Shown: positions 18,038 through 26,662, counted from the first letter of the stretch. The stretch: DNA of 64,000 bases from Azospirillum thermophilum (GCF_003130795.1 NZ_CP029354.1:434001-498000), one strand, 5' to 3'. Notes: generated from the sequence alone by a model not told the origin. Numbers and translations: made by a program.

Positions 18038-18922
18038 TCACCCGGACTGCTCGCGCAGCCACGCGGCGGGCGTCATGCCGACGATCTGCCGGAACACCCG
18101 CGTCAGGTGCGCCTGATCGGAAAAGCCTGCCGTGACCGCCACCGCCGCCAGTGTCGTCTCGGTGGTGACGAGAAGGGTCTTGGCCCGCTCGATCCGCGCC
18201 CGCATCTGCCACTTGTGCGGCGGAAGGCCGGTCGACGCCTTGAAGGCGGAACAGAAATGCGTGGCGGAGAGGCCGGTCAGATCGGCCAGTTCCTGCAGGC
18301 GGACCACCCGGCCGCAATGCTCCTCGATGTAGTCGATGACCCGCCGCAACTGGCGCGGCGGCAGTTGCCCGCGCTTGCGGTCGGCCGGCGCCTGCCCCTG
18401 CAGCAGGCCGACGAGCAGCGCCGCCATCAGGCTCTCGCCGTAGAGATCCTGCAGGGTGCCGGCCGTCCGGCACTCGACCGCGATCAGCCGCGCCAGGGAG
18501 AGCAGCCGGTCGTCGGAGAACCGCAGCCGCGGCCGGTCCATCGCCGCGGCGTCCAGCCCCTCCAGGAAACGGCCCGCCAGCACCGGCATGTCGAAGTGCA
18601 GGTCGAGGTGGGTGAGGCGGCGGAGGTTCTCCGTACGGGACCAGACGCGCAGGCCGGCCGGCACGAAGCTCAGCGGCTCGCGCCGGCTCACCCGGTGGCC
18701 CTCGCCGCGGCCGGGCGACGACATGACGTGGAGCCCGCCCTCCCCCACCTGATCGAGCACCACCACGAGCCGCGGCGCCTGCGACACATACTCGCCGCGC
18801 GCCTGCCCGTCGCAGGCGACGGTCCAGACATCGGCGATCATGCCGTTCCAGGCCCGCCACTGGAGATCGCCGAGCACGGTGATCCCCTCCGTCCTGCTCT
18901 GCATTCTGGGATGGAACGGCAT
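18038..18922 (-). CDS. AraC-family regulator, probably of siderophore uptake
   Basis: A 294-residue regulator, read from the ATG at 18922 (MPFHPRM); an upstream ATG at 18943 adds seven residues and cannot be excluded. The C-terminal 100 residues hold the double helix-turn-helix (VVRLQELADLTGLSATHFCS and LAAVAVTAGFSDQAHLTRVF). The N-terminal domain resembles the ligand-binding part of PchR-like or acidic-residue AraC sensors. It sits between the receptor operon and the siderophore-interacting protein gene. Siderophore-responsive AraC proteins such as PchR activate their own receptor, so that role is inferred here. Confidence 0.85.
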   Translation of the reverse strand: MPFHPRMQSRTEGITVLGDLQWRAWNGMIADVWTVACDGQARGEYVSQAPRLVVVLDQVGEGGLHVMSSPGRGEGHRVSRREPLSFVPAGLRVWSRTENLRRLTHLDLHFDMPVLAGRFLEGLDAAAMDRPRLRFSDDRLLSLARLIAVECRTAGTLQDLYGESLMAALLVGLLQGQAPADRKRGQLPPRQLRRVIDYIEEHCGRVVRLQELADLTGLSATHFCSAFKASTGLPPHKWQMRARIERAKTLLVTTETTLAAVAVTAGFSDQAHLTRVFRQIVGMTPAAWLREQSG

Positions 18923-19003
18923 TGAATGGACTTCCCCGGCCACCGGATCGCGCTACCCCTGAAATCCGTGCTTCACCGACGCACCCTGATAGGATAAAGC
19001 GTT

Positions 19004-19025
19004 GTTGCGAACAAGTCTCATTCTT
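19004..19025 (+). promoter_or_regulatory. Weak Fur-like sequence upstream of the SIP gene
   Basis: TTGCGAACAAGTCTCATTCT lies about 80 bases upstream of the SIP start and between divergent genes for the AraC regulator and the SIP. It shares GTTGTTGCGA with the receptor promoter region. The TCTCATT end resembles known Fur sites, but the inverted symmetry is poor. Just downstream the string GGTGGGCYTAT is repeated near 19029-19050. Confidence 0.25.
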
Positions 19026-19100
19026 ACTTGGGTGGGCTTATCTAGGTGGGCCTATTTGGGCGGGCATCCCCGGCGGGAGGCCACGCCGTGGGTGGAAACG

Positions 19101-19844
19101 ATGAGCAGCAATCCCTCTGACGGCCTCCGCTGGGTGGAGGTGGCCGCGGTCTCCAGCCCGACGCCCCGGACGCGGAGCATCCTCTTCGGCGGGCCGGAGC
19201 TTGCCGGCTTCACGCTCAAGCCCGACGTGCTGGCCCCCCATGTCGGCCTCGTCGTTCCCTCGCCGTACGGCTCGGGCATGGCGCCGCCGCGCATCTATTC
19301 GGTGCGGCGCTTCGATGCCGCCGCCCCGACCTTGGAAGTGACCATCGCACTGCACGGCGGGGCGGGCATCGCGTCGGCCTGGGCGGCGCGCGCCCGGCCG
19401 GGCGACCGGGTCGGCATCTCGGTGGCGGGCGGCCTGCCGATGAAGCCGGCATCCCGCTATGTCGTCGCCGGCGACCACACCGCCGTGGGAGCCATCGCCC
19501 ACCTGCTCGACCGCCTGCCGGGCACCGCCTCGGCGGAGGTGTTCATCGAGGTCCCCGACCCGGCCGAGCGGCAGGACCTGCCATCGGCCGCCGCCACCGC
19601 CATCACCTGGTTCCATCGGGACGAGACCTCCCCGCCGGAGGCGTCGCGCCTGCCGGAGGCCGTCATGGCGGCCACCGCGGCGACGCCGGACGGTCTGGCC
19701 CTGTGGGCCGGCGCGGAGCACCACATCGCGACCCGCATCAGGACCCACGTCCGCCGGACGCTGCGCCTGCCGCGCGAGGCCCACTCGGTCGTGGCCTACT
19801 GGAAGGCCAGCGCCAGCCAGGGCAGCTACCGGCATTACGACTGA
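19101..19844 (+). CDS. Siderophore-interacting protein (SIP), NAD(P)H-dependent ferric-siderophore reductase
   Basis: A 247-residue flavin-containing cytoplasmic reductase. The ATG at 19101 gives the normal SIP length. Visible features are an FAD-binding barrel with RIYSVRRFD (an R-x-Y-S/T motif that contacts FAD) near residue 68, a NAD-binding half (GDHTAVGAIAHLLDRLP) and the C-terminal signature of the family YWKASASQGSYRHYD. It releases iron from imported ferric siderophores by reduction. It stands outside the uptake operon but on the other side of the shared AraC gene, so co-control is likely. Confidence 0.9.
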   Translation: MSSNPSDGLRWVEVAAVSSPTPRTRSILFGGPELAGFTLKPDVLAPHVGLVVPSPYGSGMAPPRIYSVRRFDAAAPTLEVTIALHGGAGIASAWAARARPGDRVGISVAGGLPMKPASRYVVAGDHTAVGAIAHLLDRLPGTASAEVFIEVPDPAERQDLPSAAATAITWFHRDETSPPEASRLPEAVMAATAATPDGLALWAGAEHHIATRIRTHVRRTLRLPREAHSVVAYWKASASQGSYRHYD

Positions 19845-20410
19845 GGCGGCGGTCCCGGCTCCGCCCGCCTCCGGCAGCCCGGCGTCGCGCAGGCCGGGCA
19901 GGACTGGGCGCACTGTGCAGCGCACGGATCGCGCACAATGGAGTCTCTCGCCGTTTTTCCTTACGGATCAGGCGGTTGCCGGATCCTTTCGCATGCGGAC
20001 ATCGTGCATCGCCTGCACAATGGCGCGGTCCCATCGGGGTCGCAGGCGCGAGGAGCCGCCGGCGCGGGCTGCGGGCGCACCTCGCCCACCGTCCGGCCCC
20101 AGACTATCCGGCCGGCGGCGGGGCGGCAACAGCGGCGGGCAAAACCCCATGCCGGTCCGGGGCAAGCGGGAGAGCATGCGTCTGGCTCCTCCCGCGGCAC
20201 GTGTGCTATGCTGCCGCCGCCGTGCGAGCGGTCCGGTACACGCAAAACCCCAGGACCCGCTCGCATCGGACGGGGCGTTGATTTCGCTGGATTCTTGGAC
20301 ATTGTCGGGAACGAAACGGAACCAATTTTCCTGACCAGCCGGTCAGGATCCGGAACCGCTCGAGTCCGCCGCCGATTCGGGCCTGTTTTCAGCAGGGTAG
20401 AGGGTACCCT

Positions 20411-20449
20411 GTCTTCCTGGGCAGTAATGCCCAGGCCTCATTGAAGCAT
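20411..20449 (+). repeat. Hairpin repeat, copy 1
   Basis: A 39-base unit beginning GTCTTCC and ending TTGAAGCAT. Inside it CCTGGGCA-GTAA-TGCCCAGG forms a perfect 8-base stem closed by a GNRA-type tetraloop when read as + strand RNA. The second copy is at 20487-20525, 76 bases further on, with 35 of 39 positions identical. Confidence 0.8.
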
Positions 20450-20486
20450 CATCTTGTGCCGCGTGCCGTCCTCCAGGCAGAAGATC

Positions 20487-20525
20487 GTCTTCCCGGGCAG
20501 CAATGCCCGGGCCTCGTTGAAGCAT
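20487..20525 (+). repeat. Hairpin repeat, copy 2 with compensatory base changes
   Basis: Same 39-base unit as copy 1. The stem here is CCCGGGCA-GCAA-TGCCCGGG. The T to C change on the left arm is matched by A to G on the right arm, and the loop changes from GTAA to GCAA, so both pairing and the GNRA loop are kept. The 3' flank GGCCTC(A/G)TTGAAGCAT is also conserved. The five bases GAAGA just upstream can pair with the TCTTC of the unit. This points to a transcribed RNA structure, not just a DNA repeat. Confidence 0.75.
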
Positions 20526-20619
20526 GACGGAGATCACCTCCGGGGCGATCTCGTCCCGTGTCGCCGGCAGCGCTGCCGGGGGCGGCGGCATGCGCTTGCC
20601 CGGTCCGTTCCGCTCCCGA

Positions 20620-21102
20620 TCAAGGGCCCGCCGCGGCCGGTGCCGGCTGGCGGCCGGCGTCGCAGGAGCATTCGTTGGTGACGGGATCGCGGTGGGGACA
20701 GTAGGCGAGCTTGGAGAAGACCTCGTGCTTGATCAGCTTCGCCGGGGCCGGCTTGTGCAGCACCGTGCAGCCGGCGCTCTCCATCTTCGCCCGCGTCTCC
20801 GCACTGGTGTCGCCGGTCAGCACGACGCATTTGGTGTGCGGCGAGCGGTTCTGGAGGGCGACGACGCAGTCCTCGCCGGAAACCCCGCGTTCCATCCGGT
20901 AGTCGATGAAGGCGACGCAGGGCCGGTCGTTGGCGACGGCGGAAAGATCGGACGGGGTCAGGCTGGCATAGGTCGAAACGCGCACCCCGAAACTCTCCAG
21001 CAGGGCCCGGAAACCGCTGAGGCACGCCTCGTTGTCGTCGATCACGACGATGTGCGGCGCTTTCTTCAGGGTCGTCTGCGACACCCCGTCAGAGGAATGC
21101 AT
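20620..21102 (-). CDS. Stand-alone response-regulator receiver with cysteine-rich tail
   Basis: A 160-residue protein starting at 21102 behind GGAGGAC. Residues 15-130 form a receiver domain with acidic pair D22-D23, phospho-acceptor D67 (FIDYRM), T96 and K117 (LHKPAP). The tail of about 30 residues, after KLAY, has C135-x9-C145-x-C147 with a histidine at 137, then a Pro/Ala-rich end. There is no DNA-binding output domain and no kinase gene nearby. The tail could bind a metal or form a disulfide, but that is a guess. Confidence 0.8.
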   Translation of the reverse strand: MHSSDGVSQTTLKKAPHIVVIDDNEACLSGFRALLESFGVRVSTYASLTPSDLSAVANDRPCVAFIDYRMERGVSGEDCVVALQNRSPHTKCVVLTGDTSAETRAKMESAGCTVLHKPAPAKLIKHEVFSKLAYCPHRDPVTNECSCDAGRQPAPAAAGP

Positions 21103-21513
21103 GGAAGGTCCTCCCCGGACTCCGTCTGCTGCTCTGGGCAATGATCATGCGTATGCAACACGACATAGTCAATTGTCGACTGACCGGGTCGGCAAGATTG
21201 GAATTTTTTTACTTGTAACCTACTTGCCCGGCCAGCCGGCCGTCCGCTGCCGCCGGGCCGGAGGCGCCCGGATAGTCTTGTCCGAAGTCAGTGGGACGAA
21301 CCGATAGTCGCCACGCCCGGACCGCCGCCCGCCATTACTTGAACCTGTCCATCTGCGCCACCCATGCCACCAAGGCGTGTCCCGCGCCGGGGCGCGGGCG
21401 GGGCTATCCTGCCGTCATCCGCAGGGTCCGGACGCCGGCATGGGCGCGCACCGGGACCGGCTGCCGCGCCATCGGCGACCGCAAGCGACCGGCGACAGCA
21501 AGAGGAGGATGGC
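21103..21513. other. Divergent intergenic region between receiver and aquaporin genes
   Basis: About 410 bases between two divergent genes. The left third is AT-richer and holds the promoter candidate for the receiver gene. The middle has an inverted repeat around CCCGCGCCGGGGCGCGGG near 21380-21400. I see no gene, repeat family or riboswitch in the remainder. Confidence 0.5.
21144..21172 (-). promoter_or_regulatory. Sigma-70-like promoter for the receiver gene
   Basis: On the minus strand TTGACT (21167-21172) and CATGAT (21144-21149) are separated by 17 bases, the optimal spacing. The -35 matches five of six consensus positions and the -10 four of six. The expected start of transcription lies about 35 bases before the receiver ATG. 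Confidence 0.4.
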
Positions 21514-22257
21514 ATGACCATGTTCCAACGGACATCGGCCGAGTTCCTGGGGACATTCTGGCTGGTTCTGGGCGGCTGCGGCAGCGCGGTGTTCGCGGCG
21601 GCCTTCCCGCAGCTCGGCATCGGGCTGCTGGGCGTCTCGCTCGCCTTCGGGCTGACCGTCCTGACCATGGCCTATTCGATCGGACACATCTCGGGCTGCC
21701 ACCTGAATCCGGCGGTCACCGTCGGGCTGTGGGCCGGGGGCCGCTTCCCGGCGAAGGACATCCTCCCCTATGTGCTGGCCCAGCTCGTCGGCGCCTTCGC
21801 CGCCGCGCTGGTGATCTACGCCATCGCGGTGGGCAAGGCCGATTACAGCCTGGCGCAGAACGGGCTGGCGGCGAACGGCTATGGCGAGCATTCGCCGGGC
21901 CGCTATGCCCTGGCGTCCGGCCTCGTCGCCGAGGCGGTGCTGACCTTCTTCTTCGTGATGGTCATCCTGGGCTCCACCGACCGGCGGGCGCCGGCCGGCT
22001 TCGCCCCGCTCGCCATCGGGCTGGCCCTGACGCTGATCCACCTGATCAGCATCCCGATCACCAACACCTCGGTGAACCCGGCGCGCAGCAGCGGCCCGGC
22101 GCTGGTCGTCGGCGGCTGGGCGCTGCAGCAGCTCTGGCTGTTCTGGGTGGCGCCGCTGCTCGGCGGGCTGGCCGGCGGCCTCGCCTACCGGCTGGTCGCC
22201 GCCGAGGGAGCCCCGGCCAAGCCCGCCATCACCGGAGAGCCGCGGCCCTCGGTGTGA
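21514..22257 (+). CDS. aqpZ: Aquaporin Z
   Basis: A 247-residue water channel with six membrane helices and both half-helix motifs, NPA at residues 65-67 ([11 protein letters not shown]) and NPA in [13 protein letters not shown]. The His in LALTLIHLI and the Arg after the second NPA fit the narrow selectivity filter of water-specific aquaporins rather than glycerol facilitators. The ATG at 21514 has an excellent ribosome site (AGAGGAGG). A longer upstream frame is out of keeping with the family. It stands alone; no osmotic genes are adjacent. Confidence 0.96.
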   Translation: MTMFQRTSAEFLGTFWLVLGGCGSAVFAAAFPQLGIGLLGVSLAFGLTVLTMAYSIGHISGCHLNPAVTVGLWAGGRFPAKDILPYVLAQLVGAFAAALVIYAIAVGKADYSLAQNGLAANGYGEHSPGRYALASGLVAEAVLTFFFVMVILGSTDRRAPAGFAPLAIGLALTLIHLISIPITNTSVNPARSSGPALVVGGWALQQLWLFWVAPLLGGLAGGLAYRLVAAEGAPAKPAITGEPRPSV

Positions 22258-22285
22258 GCCGCGGCCCCTCACGCTCCCGGCCGGT

Positions 22286-23278
22286 TCAGCGCAGCGGGCC
22301 GAACTCCACCGGGACCCAGGCATAGCCCTGCTGCTCCGCCCGGACATGGCCCAGCCCCGGGAAGGGCAGATGGGCGCCGGCCACCCACAGCTTCTGCGCC
22401 GCCGCCTCGGCGAACAGGCGCTGCCGGGTGGCGACCGCCCGGCTCTGGTCGCTGTCGAACTCGATGGCGACCTCCGGCCGGGGGAACTGGACCGCGTGGT
22501 TGTGCACCACGTCGCCCCAGACCAGCAGGCTGCGCCCCTGCGAGGCGAACAGGAAGCCGCTGTGGCCCGGCGTGTGGCCGGCGGCGGCGACGGAGGCGAT
22601 GCCCGGCAGCAGCTCGCCGCCCGGAACGAAGGTCTTGAAGCGGCCGGCCCGGTCATAGGCGGCGACCACCTCGCGGGCCATGGCGAAGAAGGGCTGGACC
22701 TCCTTCGGCGCCTGCGCCGCCGCCTGCTCGTCCAGCCAGAAGCCGGCCTCCTCCTGAGCGGTCCAGACGGTGGCGTTAGGGAAGGCGACGGCGCCCCCGG
22801 CGGTCATCAGGCCGGCGGCATGGTCGGGGTGCAGATGGGTGAGCAGGACGGTGTCCACCGCCGCCGGGTCGTAGCCGGCCGCCCGGATGTTGGCGGGGAT
22901 GGCGCCCAGCGTCGGCCCGAACCTGCCGGCCGCCCCGGTATCGACCAGGACGAGATTCCGGCCGGTATGCACCAGGAAGGCGTTGACCGCGGTCTGCATG
23001 CCGGGGGTGCTCTCGACGAACATGCGGGCCAGCAGGCCCTGGATGTCCTCGGCGCTCGCCCGCGTCAGGATCCCGGGGTCGAGGTCGATGTAGCCGTCAT
23101 AGAGCGCCGTGACCTCGAACTCGCCGAGCGCCATGCGGTAATAGCCCGGCACCTGGGTGCGCTGCTGCTGCGGCGGTTCGGCCGCGGCGGGGCCGGACGG
23201 CAGGACGGTGGCGGCAAGGCCGGCGAAGGCGAGGGCAAACGCGGTCCTCGCCAGGGAAACGGGCAGGAGTCGGGACAT
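22286..23278 (-). CDS. Exported metallo-beta-lactamase-fold hydrolase
   Basis: A 330-residue protein starting at 23278 with a signal peptide (SLARTAFALAFAGLAATVLP, cleavage near AAAEP). The metal-binding motif THLHPDHAAG lies near residue 145 and further ligands follow in AAGHTPGHSG and WGDVVHNHAV. This set matches the periplasmic MBL-fold subgroup related to AHL lactonases and quorum-quenching-like enzymes, but the substrate is not known. It lies directly upstream of, and on the same strand as, nothing obvious; the TetR gene starts 60 bases further on and reads the same way, so the two may form a unit tetR-mbl. Confidence 0.85.
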   Translation of the reverse strand: MSRLLPVSLARTAFALAFAGLAATVLPSGPAAAEPPQQQRTQVPGYYRMALGEFEVTALYDGYIDLDPGILTRASAEDIQGLLARMFVESTPGMQTAVNAFLVHTGRNLVLVDTGAAGRFGPTLGAIPANIRAAGYDPAAVDTVLLTHLHPDHAAGLMTAGGAVAFPNATVWTAQEEAGFWLDEQAAAQAPKEVQPFFAMAREVVAAYDRAGRFKTFVPGGELLPGIASVAAAGHTPGHSGFLFASQGRSLLVWGDVVHNHAVQFPRPEVAIEFDSDQSRAVATRQRLFAEAAAQKLWVAGAHLPFPGLGHVRAEQQGYAWVPVEFGPLR

Positions 23279-23336
23279 CGGGGGCCTTCCTCTTCGATGG
23301 TCTCGGGACTGTGGGGAGTGCGGGATCGCGGCGGTC

Positions 23337-24017
23337 TCAGGACGATGACGAGGCCGGCGATGATGGGGACGGCGATGATGGGGACGGCGGCGGCCAGGCC
23401 GCCATGGCCTGTTCGGCGATGGCGGCCAGCGCGTCCGGGCCGGCGCCGTCGCGCGCCTGGACCGACATGCCCTGGATAACCGCCCCGTAGAAACGCGCGA
23501 GAGCGGTGGCGTCGGTACCGGCCGGCAGTTCCCCGGCCGCGATGCCCCGGGCGATGCGCCCGGCGATGGCCGCGACGGCGCCGCTGCGCATCTCCGCCAC
23601 GCTGCGGGCGACCGGGCCATGCTCCGGCGCGCAGGCCAGCACGGCGCCGGCGATCATGCAGCCGCCGGGCAGGCTGCGGTCGCAATAGGCCGCGGCGGCC
23701 TCGCGCAGGATGCGGGCGACGGCGGCGCGGGCGGTCGGCTCCTCCTCCAGGGCGCGGAAGGCGAAGCGGCCGGGGCCGGCGCGGTAGAGCGCGAGCGTCT
23801 CGCGGTACAGCGCCTCCTTGGAGCCGAAGGCGGTGTAGAGGCTGGGCGGCGTGATGCCCATCGCCGCGACGAGATCGGCGACGGAGGTGCCCTCGTACCC
23901 CCGCTCCCAGAACAGGCGCAGCGCCCGCTCCAGCGCCGCGTCCCGGTCGAAGCCGAGGCGGCGCCCGCGGCGTGCCGCGGCCTGCCGCGGATCGGGGGAC
24001 GGAGCCGTTTTTTCCAT
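23337..24017 (-). CDS. TetR/AcrR-family transcriptional regulator
   Basis: A regulator of 226 residues. Residues 25-70 form the helix-turn-helix (ALRLFWERGYEGTSVADLVA, then MGITPPSLYTAFGSKEALY). The remainder is an all-helical ligand domain. The last 18 residues are only Pro and Ser, coded by a short tandem repeat near 23352-23385, which is unusual. Its ATG at 24017 sits inside an operator-like element in the gap to the divergent hydrolase gene. It probably represses itself, the MBL gene and the hydrolase. An upstream ATG at 24026 is possible. Confidence 0.87.
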   Translation of the reverse strand: MEKTAPSPDPRQAAARRGRRLGFDRDAALERALRLFWERGYEGTSVADLVAAMGITPPSLYTAFGSKEALYRETLALYRAGPGRFAFRALEEEPTARAAVARILREAAAAYCDRSLPGGCMIAGAVLACAPEHGPVARSVAEMRSGAVAAIAGRIARGIAAGELPAGTDATALARFYGAVIQGMSVQARDGAGPDALAAIAEQAMAAWPPPSPSSPSPSSPASSSS

Positions 24018-24077
24018 AGCGGTCACTATGAATGCGCTTGACCGCCACCGTCAAGCGGTGTTGGCTAGCGATCACTA
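24016..24077. promoter_or_regulatory. Two operator-like repeats between tetR and the hydrolase gene
   Basis: TAGCGGTCACTA at 24017-24028 and TAGCGATCACTA at 24066-24077 are direct copies differing at one base, and each is partly palindromic (TAGYGATCRCTA). Between them CTTGAC and GTCAAG form another inverted repeat. The first copy overlaps the tetR start codon, as expected for an autoregulated TetR repressor controlling both divergent genes. Confidence 0.55.
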
Positions 24078-24123
24078 CGGAATTCATCCCGCGACACCCG
24101 CCTTCCGGAGCAGGAGAGCACCC

Positions 24124-25347
24124 ATGCGAGCGACTGCGACCGCCTTGATGATGGCCATGACGATGGCTGCGACGATGGCCGCCCCGACCCCCGCCTTTTC
24201 CGCCGATCCCGGCCTTGCCGCCCGTCTCGACTCGGTCGTCGACCGGGCGGTGGCGGAGCAGCGGATCGTCGGGACCGTGGTGCTGGTGGCGGAGGACGGC
24301 CGGATCGTCTACCGGCGCGCCGCCGGCCTTGCCGACCGCGAATCGCGGCGGCCGATGCGGGAGGATGCGGTGTTCCGCCTCGCCTCCGTCAGCAAGCCCT
24401 TCGTGACCGTGGCCGCCCTGGCGCTGGCGGAGCGCGGGGCGCTGCGGCTGGACGATCCGGTGACGCGCTTCCTGCCGGACTTCCGCCCCGCCCTGCCCGA
24501 CGGGCGGCGGCCGGAGATCACGGTGCGCCACCTGCTGACCCACAGCGCCGGGCTGACCTACAGCTTCTTCGAACCGCCGGGCGGCCCCTATCACCAGGCC
24601 GGCGTGTCGGACGGCATCGACCTGCCGGGCTTCGGGCTGGAGGAGAATCTGCGGCGGATCGCGTCGGCCCCGCTGCTCTACGAGCCGGGGCGGGGGTGGA
24701 GCTATTCCGTCGCCACCGACGTGCTGGGGGCGGTGGTCGAAAGGGCCGGCGGCGCCCCCCTGCCCGACATGGTGGAGCGGCTGGTGACCGGGCCGCTGGG
24801 GCTGAGGGATGCCGGCTTCACCGCGCGGGAGCCCGACCGGCTGGCCGTTCCCTATGCCGACGGCTCGCCGCGCCCGGTCCGCATGACGACGCTGCAGGAG
24901 ATGCCCTTCGCGGCGAGCACCATCCTCTATTCCCCGCCACGGGCGCTCGACCCGACCGCCTTCCCGTCCGGCGGCGCCGGCATGGTCGGCACGGCCGGCG
25001 ACGTGCTGGCCCTGCTGGAGGCGCTGCGCACCGGCGGCGGCCCGGTGCTGTCGCGGGACGGCGTCCGGGCGCTGGTCGCTAACGCCGTCGGCGACCGCGA
25101 GTTGGGGCTGATCCCGCCGGGCTGGCGCTGGGGTCTCGGCTTCCCCGTCCTGCAGGACCCGGCGGCGGCGGGAACGCCGCAATCGGCCGGGACATGGCAA
25201 TGGGGCGGGGTCTACGGCCATAGCTGGTTCGTCGATCCCGCCCGGCGGCTGACGGTGGTGGCGCTGACCAACACCGCCGTGGCCGGGATGGCCGGCGCCT
25301 TCCCCGACGGCATCCGCGACGCCGTCTACGGCACCGGTGCGCGGTGA
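24124..25347 (+). CDS. Exported serine beta-lactamase-like hydrolase (class C / EstB type)
   Basis: A 407-residue secreted protein. The ATG at 24124 follows AGGAGAG and begins a signal peptide (MRATATALMMAMTMAATMAA, cleavage near AFSADP). The catalytic SxxK motif is SVSK in FRLASVSKPFVTVAALAL near residue 88. A tyrosine in WSYSVATD is the likely general base (YxN has become YSV), and GHSWFVDP takes the place of the KTG box. This pattern fits EstB-like esterases or D-aminopeptidases more than a true beta-lactamase. Divergent from a TetR gene that probably controls it. Confidence 0.85.
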   Translation: MRATATALMMAMTMAATMAAPTPAFSADPGLAARLDSVVDRAVAEQRIVGTVVLVAEDGRIVYRRAAGLADRESRRPMREDAVFRLASVSKPFVTVAALALAERGALRLDDPVTRFLPDFRPALPDGRRPEITVRHLLTHSAGLTYSFFEPPGGPYHQAGVSDGIDLPGFGLEENLRRIASAPLLYEPGRGWSYSVATDVLGAVVERAGGAPLPDMVERLVTGPLGLRDAGFTAREPDRLAVPYADGSPRPVRMTTLQEMPFAASTILYSPPRALDPTAFPSGGAGMVGTAGDVLALLEALRTGGGPVLSRDGVRALVANAVGDRELGLIPPGWRWGLGFPVLQDPAAAGTPQSAGTWQWGGVYGHSWFVDPARRLTVVALTNTAVAGMAGAFPDGIRDAVYGTGAR

Positions 25348-25354
25348 AGCGCGC

Positions 25355-26596
25355 TCAGCCCTTCAGCAGCGGGCACTGGGACTCGGAGACGGGACGGTAG
25401 GCATCCTCGCCCTTCACCGTCTTGACGATCTCCAGATAGTCCCAGGGCTCCTTCGACTCCTCGGGCTTCTTGACGCGGGCGAGATACATGTCCCGCACCA
25501 CCCGGCCGTCGGCGCGCAGCGTGGCGTTCTTCACGAAGATGTCGTCGATCGGCGTGCGGCGCATCTCGGCCATCACCGCCTGCGCGTCGTCGCTGCCGGT
25601 CGCCTTCACCGCCTTCAGGTAATGCATCACCGCGCTGTAGCCGCCGGACTGGATCATCGTCGGCATGGTCCGGGTCCGCTCGTGGAAGCGCTTCGACCAG
25701 GCCCGCGTCTCCGGCGTCATGTTCCAGTAGGAGGCGGTGACCATGTAGGCGCCCTGCGCCCCCTTCAGCCCCACGGCATGGACGTCGGTGATGAACATCA
25801 GCAGGGCGGCCATGCGCTGCCCGCCCTCGGTCAGGCCGAACTCGTTGGCCTGCTTCAGCGCCGTGTCGGTGTCGGCCCCGGCATTGGCGAAGGCGACCAC
25901 GTCGGCCTGCGAGGCCTGGGCCTGCAGCAGGAAGGAGGAGAAGTCGAAGGTGCCGGTCGGATGCCTGACCGAACCCTTCACGGTGCCGCCGGCCTCCTGC
26001 ACGAAGCGGGTGGCGTCCTGCTGGAGCTGGTGCCCGAAGGCATAGTCGGCGGTGACGAAGAACCACGACTTGCCGCCGCCCTTCACGATCTCCGATCCCG
26101 CCACCTTGGCGAGCGCGTAGGTGTCGTAGGTGAAGTGGACGGTGTTCGGGCTGCAGATCCGGTCGGTGATGGTGCTGGAGCCCGGCGCGGTCAGCAGCAC
26201 CACCTTGTTCTTCTCGCGCACCAGATTGTGGACCGCGATGGCGATGGCCGAGTTCTGCACGTCGACGATCGCGTCCACCTTGCCGTTGTCCAGCCATTCC
26301 CGCGCGATCTCCAGCGCGAGGTCGGGCTTTTCCTGGTGGTCGGCGACCAGCAGATCGATCCTGCTGCCGGCGACGGTGGGGCCGAACTCCTCCAGCGCCA
26401 TCTTCACCGCTTCGACCGAGCCGGGACCGGCATTGTCGCGCCCCCAGGAGCTGATGTCGGTCAGCACCCCGATGCGCACCACGCCGTCGGAGATCGTACC
26501 CTGTCCCTGTGCCGTCCCCTGCCCCGCCCCCTGCGCCATCACCGGGGCGGCGCACAGCGCCGTCGCCACCGCGCAGGCGGCCGCCGTCATCCTCAT
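25355..26596 (-). CDS. ABC-type branched-chain amino acid / amide binding protein (LivK family)
   Basis: A 413-residue periplasmic binding protein. The start at 26596 gives a signal peptide (MRMTAAACAVATALCAAPVM, cleavage near VMAQ). The mature protein begins VRIGVLTDISSWGRDNAGPG, the usual type I binding-fold opening, and continues with DVQNSAIAIAVHNLV and TADYAFGHQLQQDA. No permease or ATPase gene is nearby, so it is an orphan that must share membrane parts or serve sensing. It follows hmgA on the same strand with 66 bases between them, so an aromatic ligand is possible but unproven. Confidence 0.87.
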   Translation of the reverse strand: MRMTAAACAVATALCAAPVMAQGAGQGTAQGQGTISDGVVRIGVLTDISSWGRDNAGPGSVEAVKMALEEFGPTVAGSRIDLLVADHQEKPDLALEIAREWLDNGKVDAIVDVQNSAIAIAVHNLVREKNKVVLLTAPGSSTITDRICSPNTVHFTYDTYALAKVAGSEIVKGGGKSWFFVTADYAFGHQLQQDATRFVQEAGGTVKGSVRHPTGTFDFSSFLLQAQASQADVVAFANAGADTDTALKQANEFGLTEGGQRMAALLMFITDVHAVGLKGAQGAYMVTASYWNMTPETRAWSKRFHERTRTMPTMIQSGGYSAVMHYLKAVKATGSDDAQAVMAEMRRTPIDDIFVKNATLRADGRVVRDMYLARVKKPEESKEPWDYLEIVKTVKGEDAYRPVSESQCPLLKG

Positions 26597-26662
26597 GATG
26601 TCCCTCCCGTTTCTTGTCCTTTCCGCGGCGGGCGAAACCGTCACGGATGAAACATTTCTATC

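Larger units (their letters stand above)
19845..20619. other. Long intergenic region with structured repeats and no convincing gene
   Basis: Between the SIP stop and the stop of the receiver gene there are about 775 bases. Several open frames cross it in all directions, but none looks like a known family or starts behind a good ribosome site. It holds the duplicated hairpin described separately, an inverted repeat CCTGACC/GGTCAGG at 20330-20347 and a 16-base palindrome CCGGCAGCGCTGCCGG at 20564-20579 that may end the receiver transcript. The rest shows nothing I can name. Confidence 0.6.
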
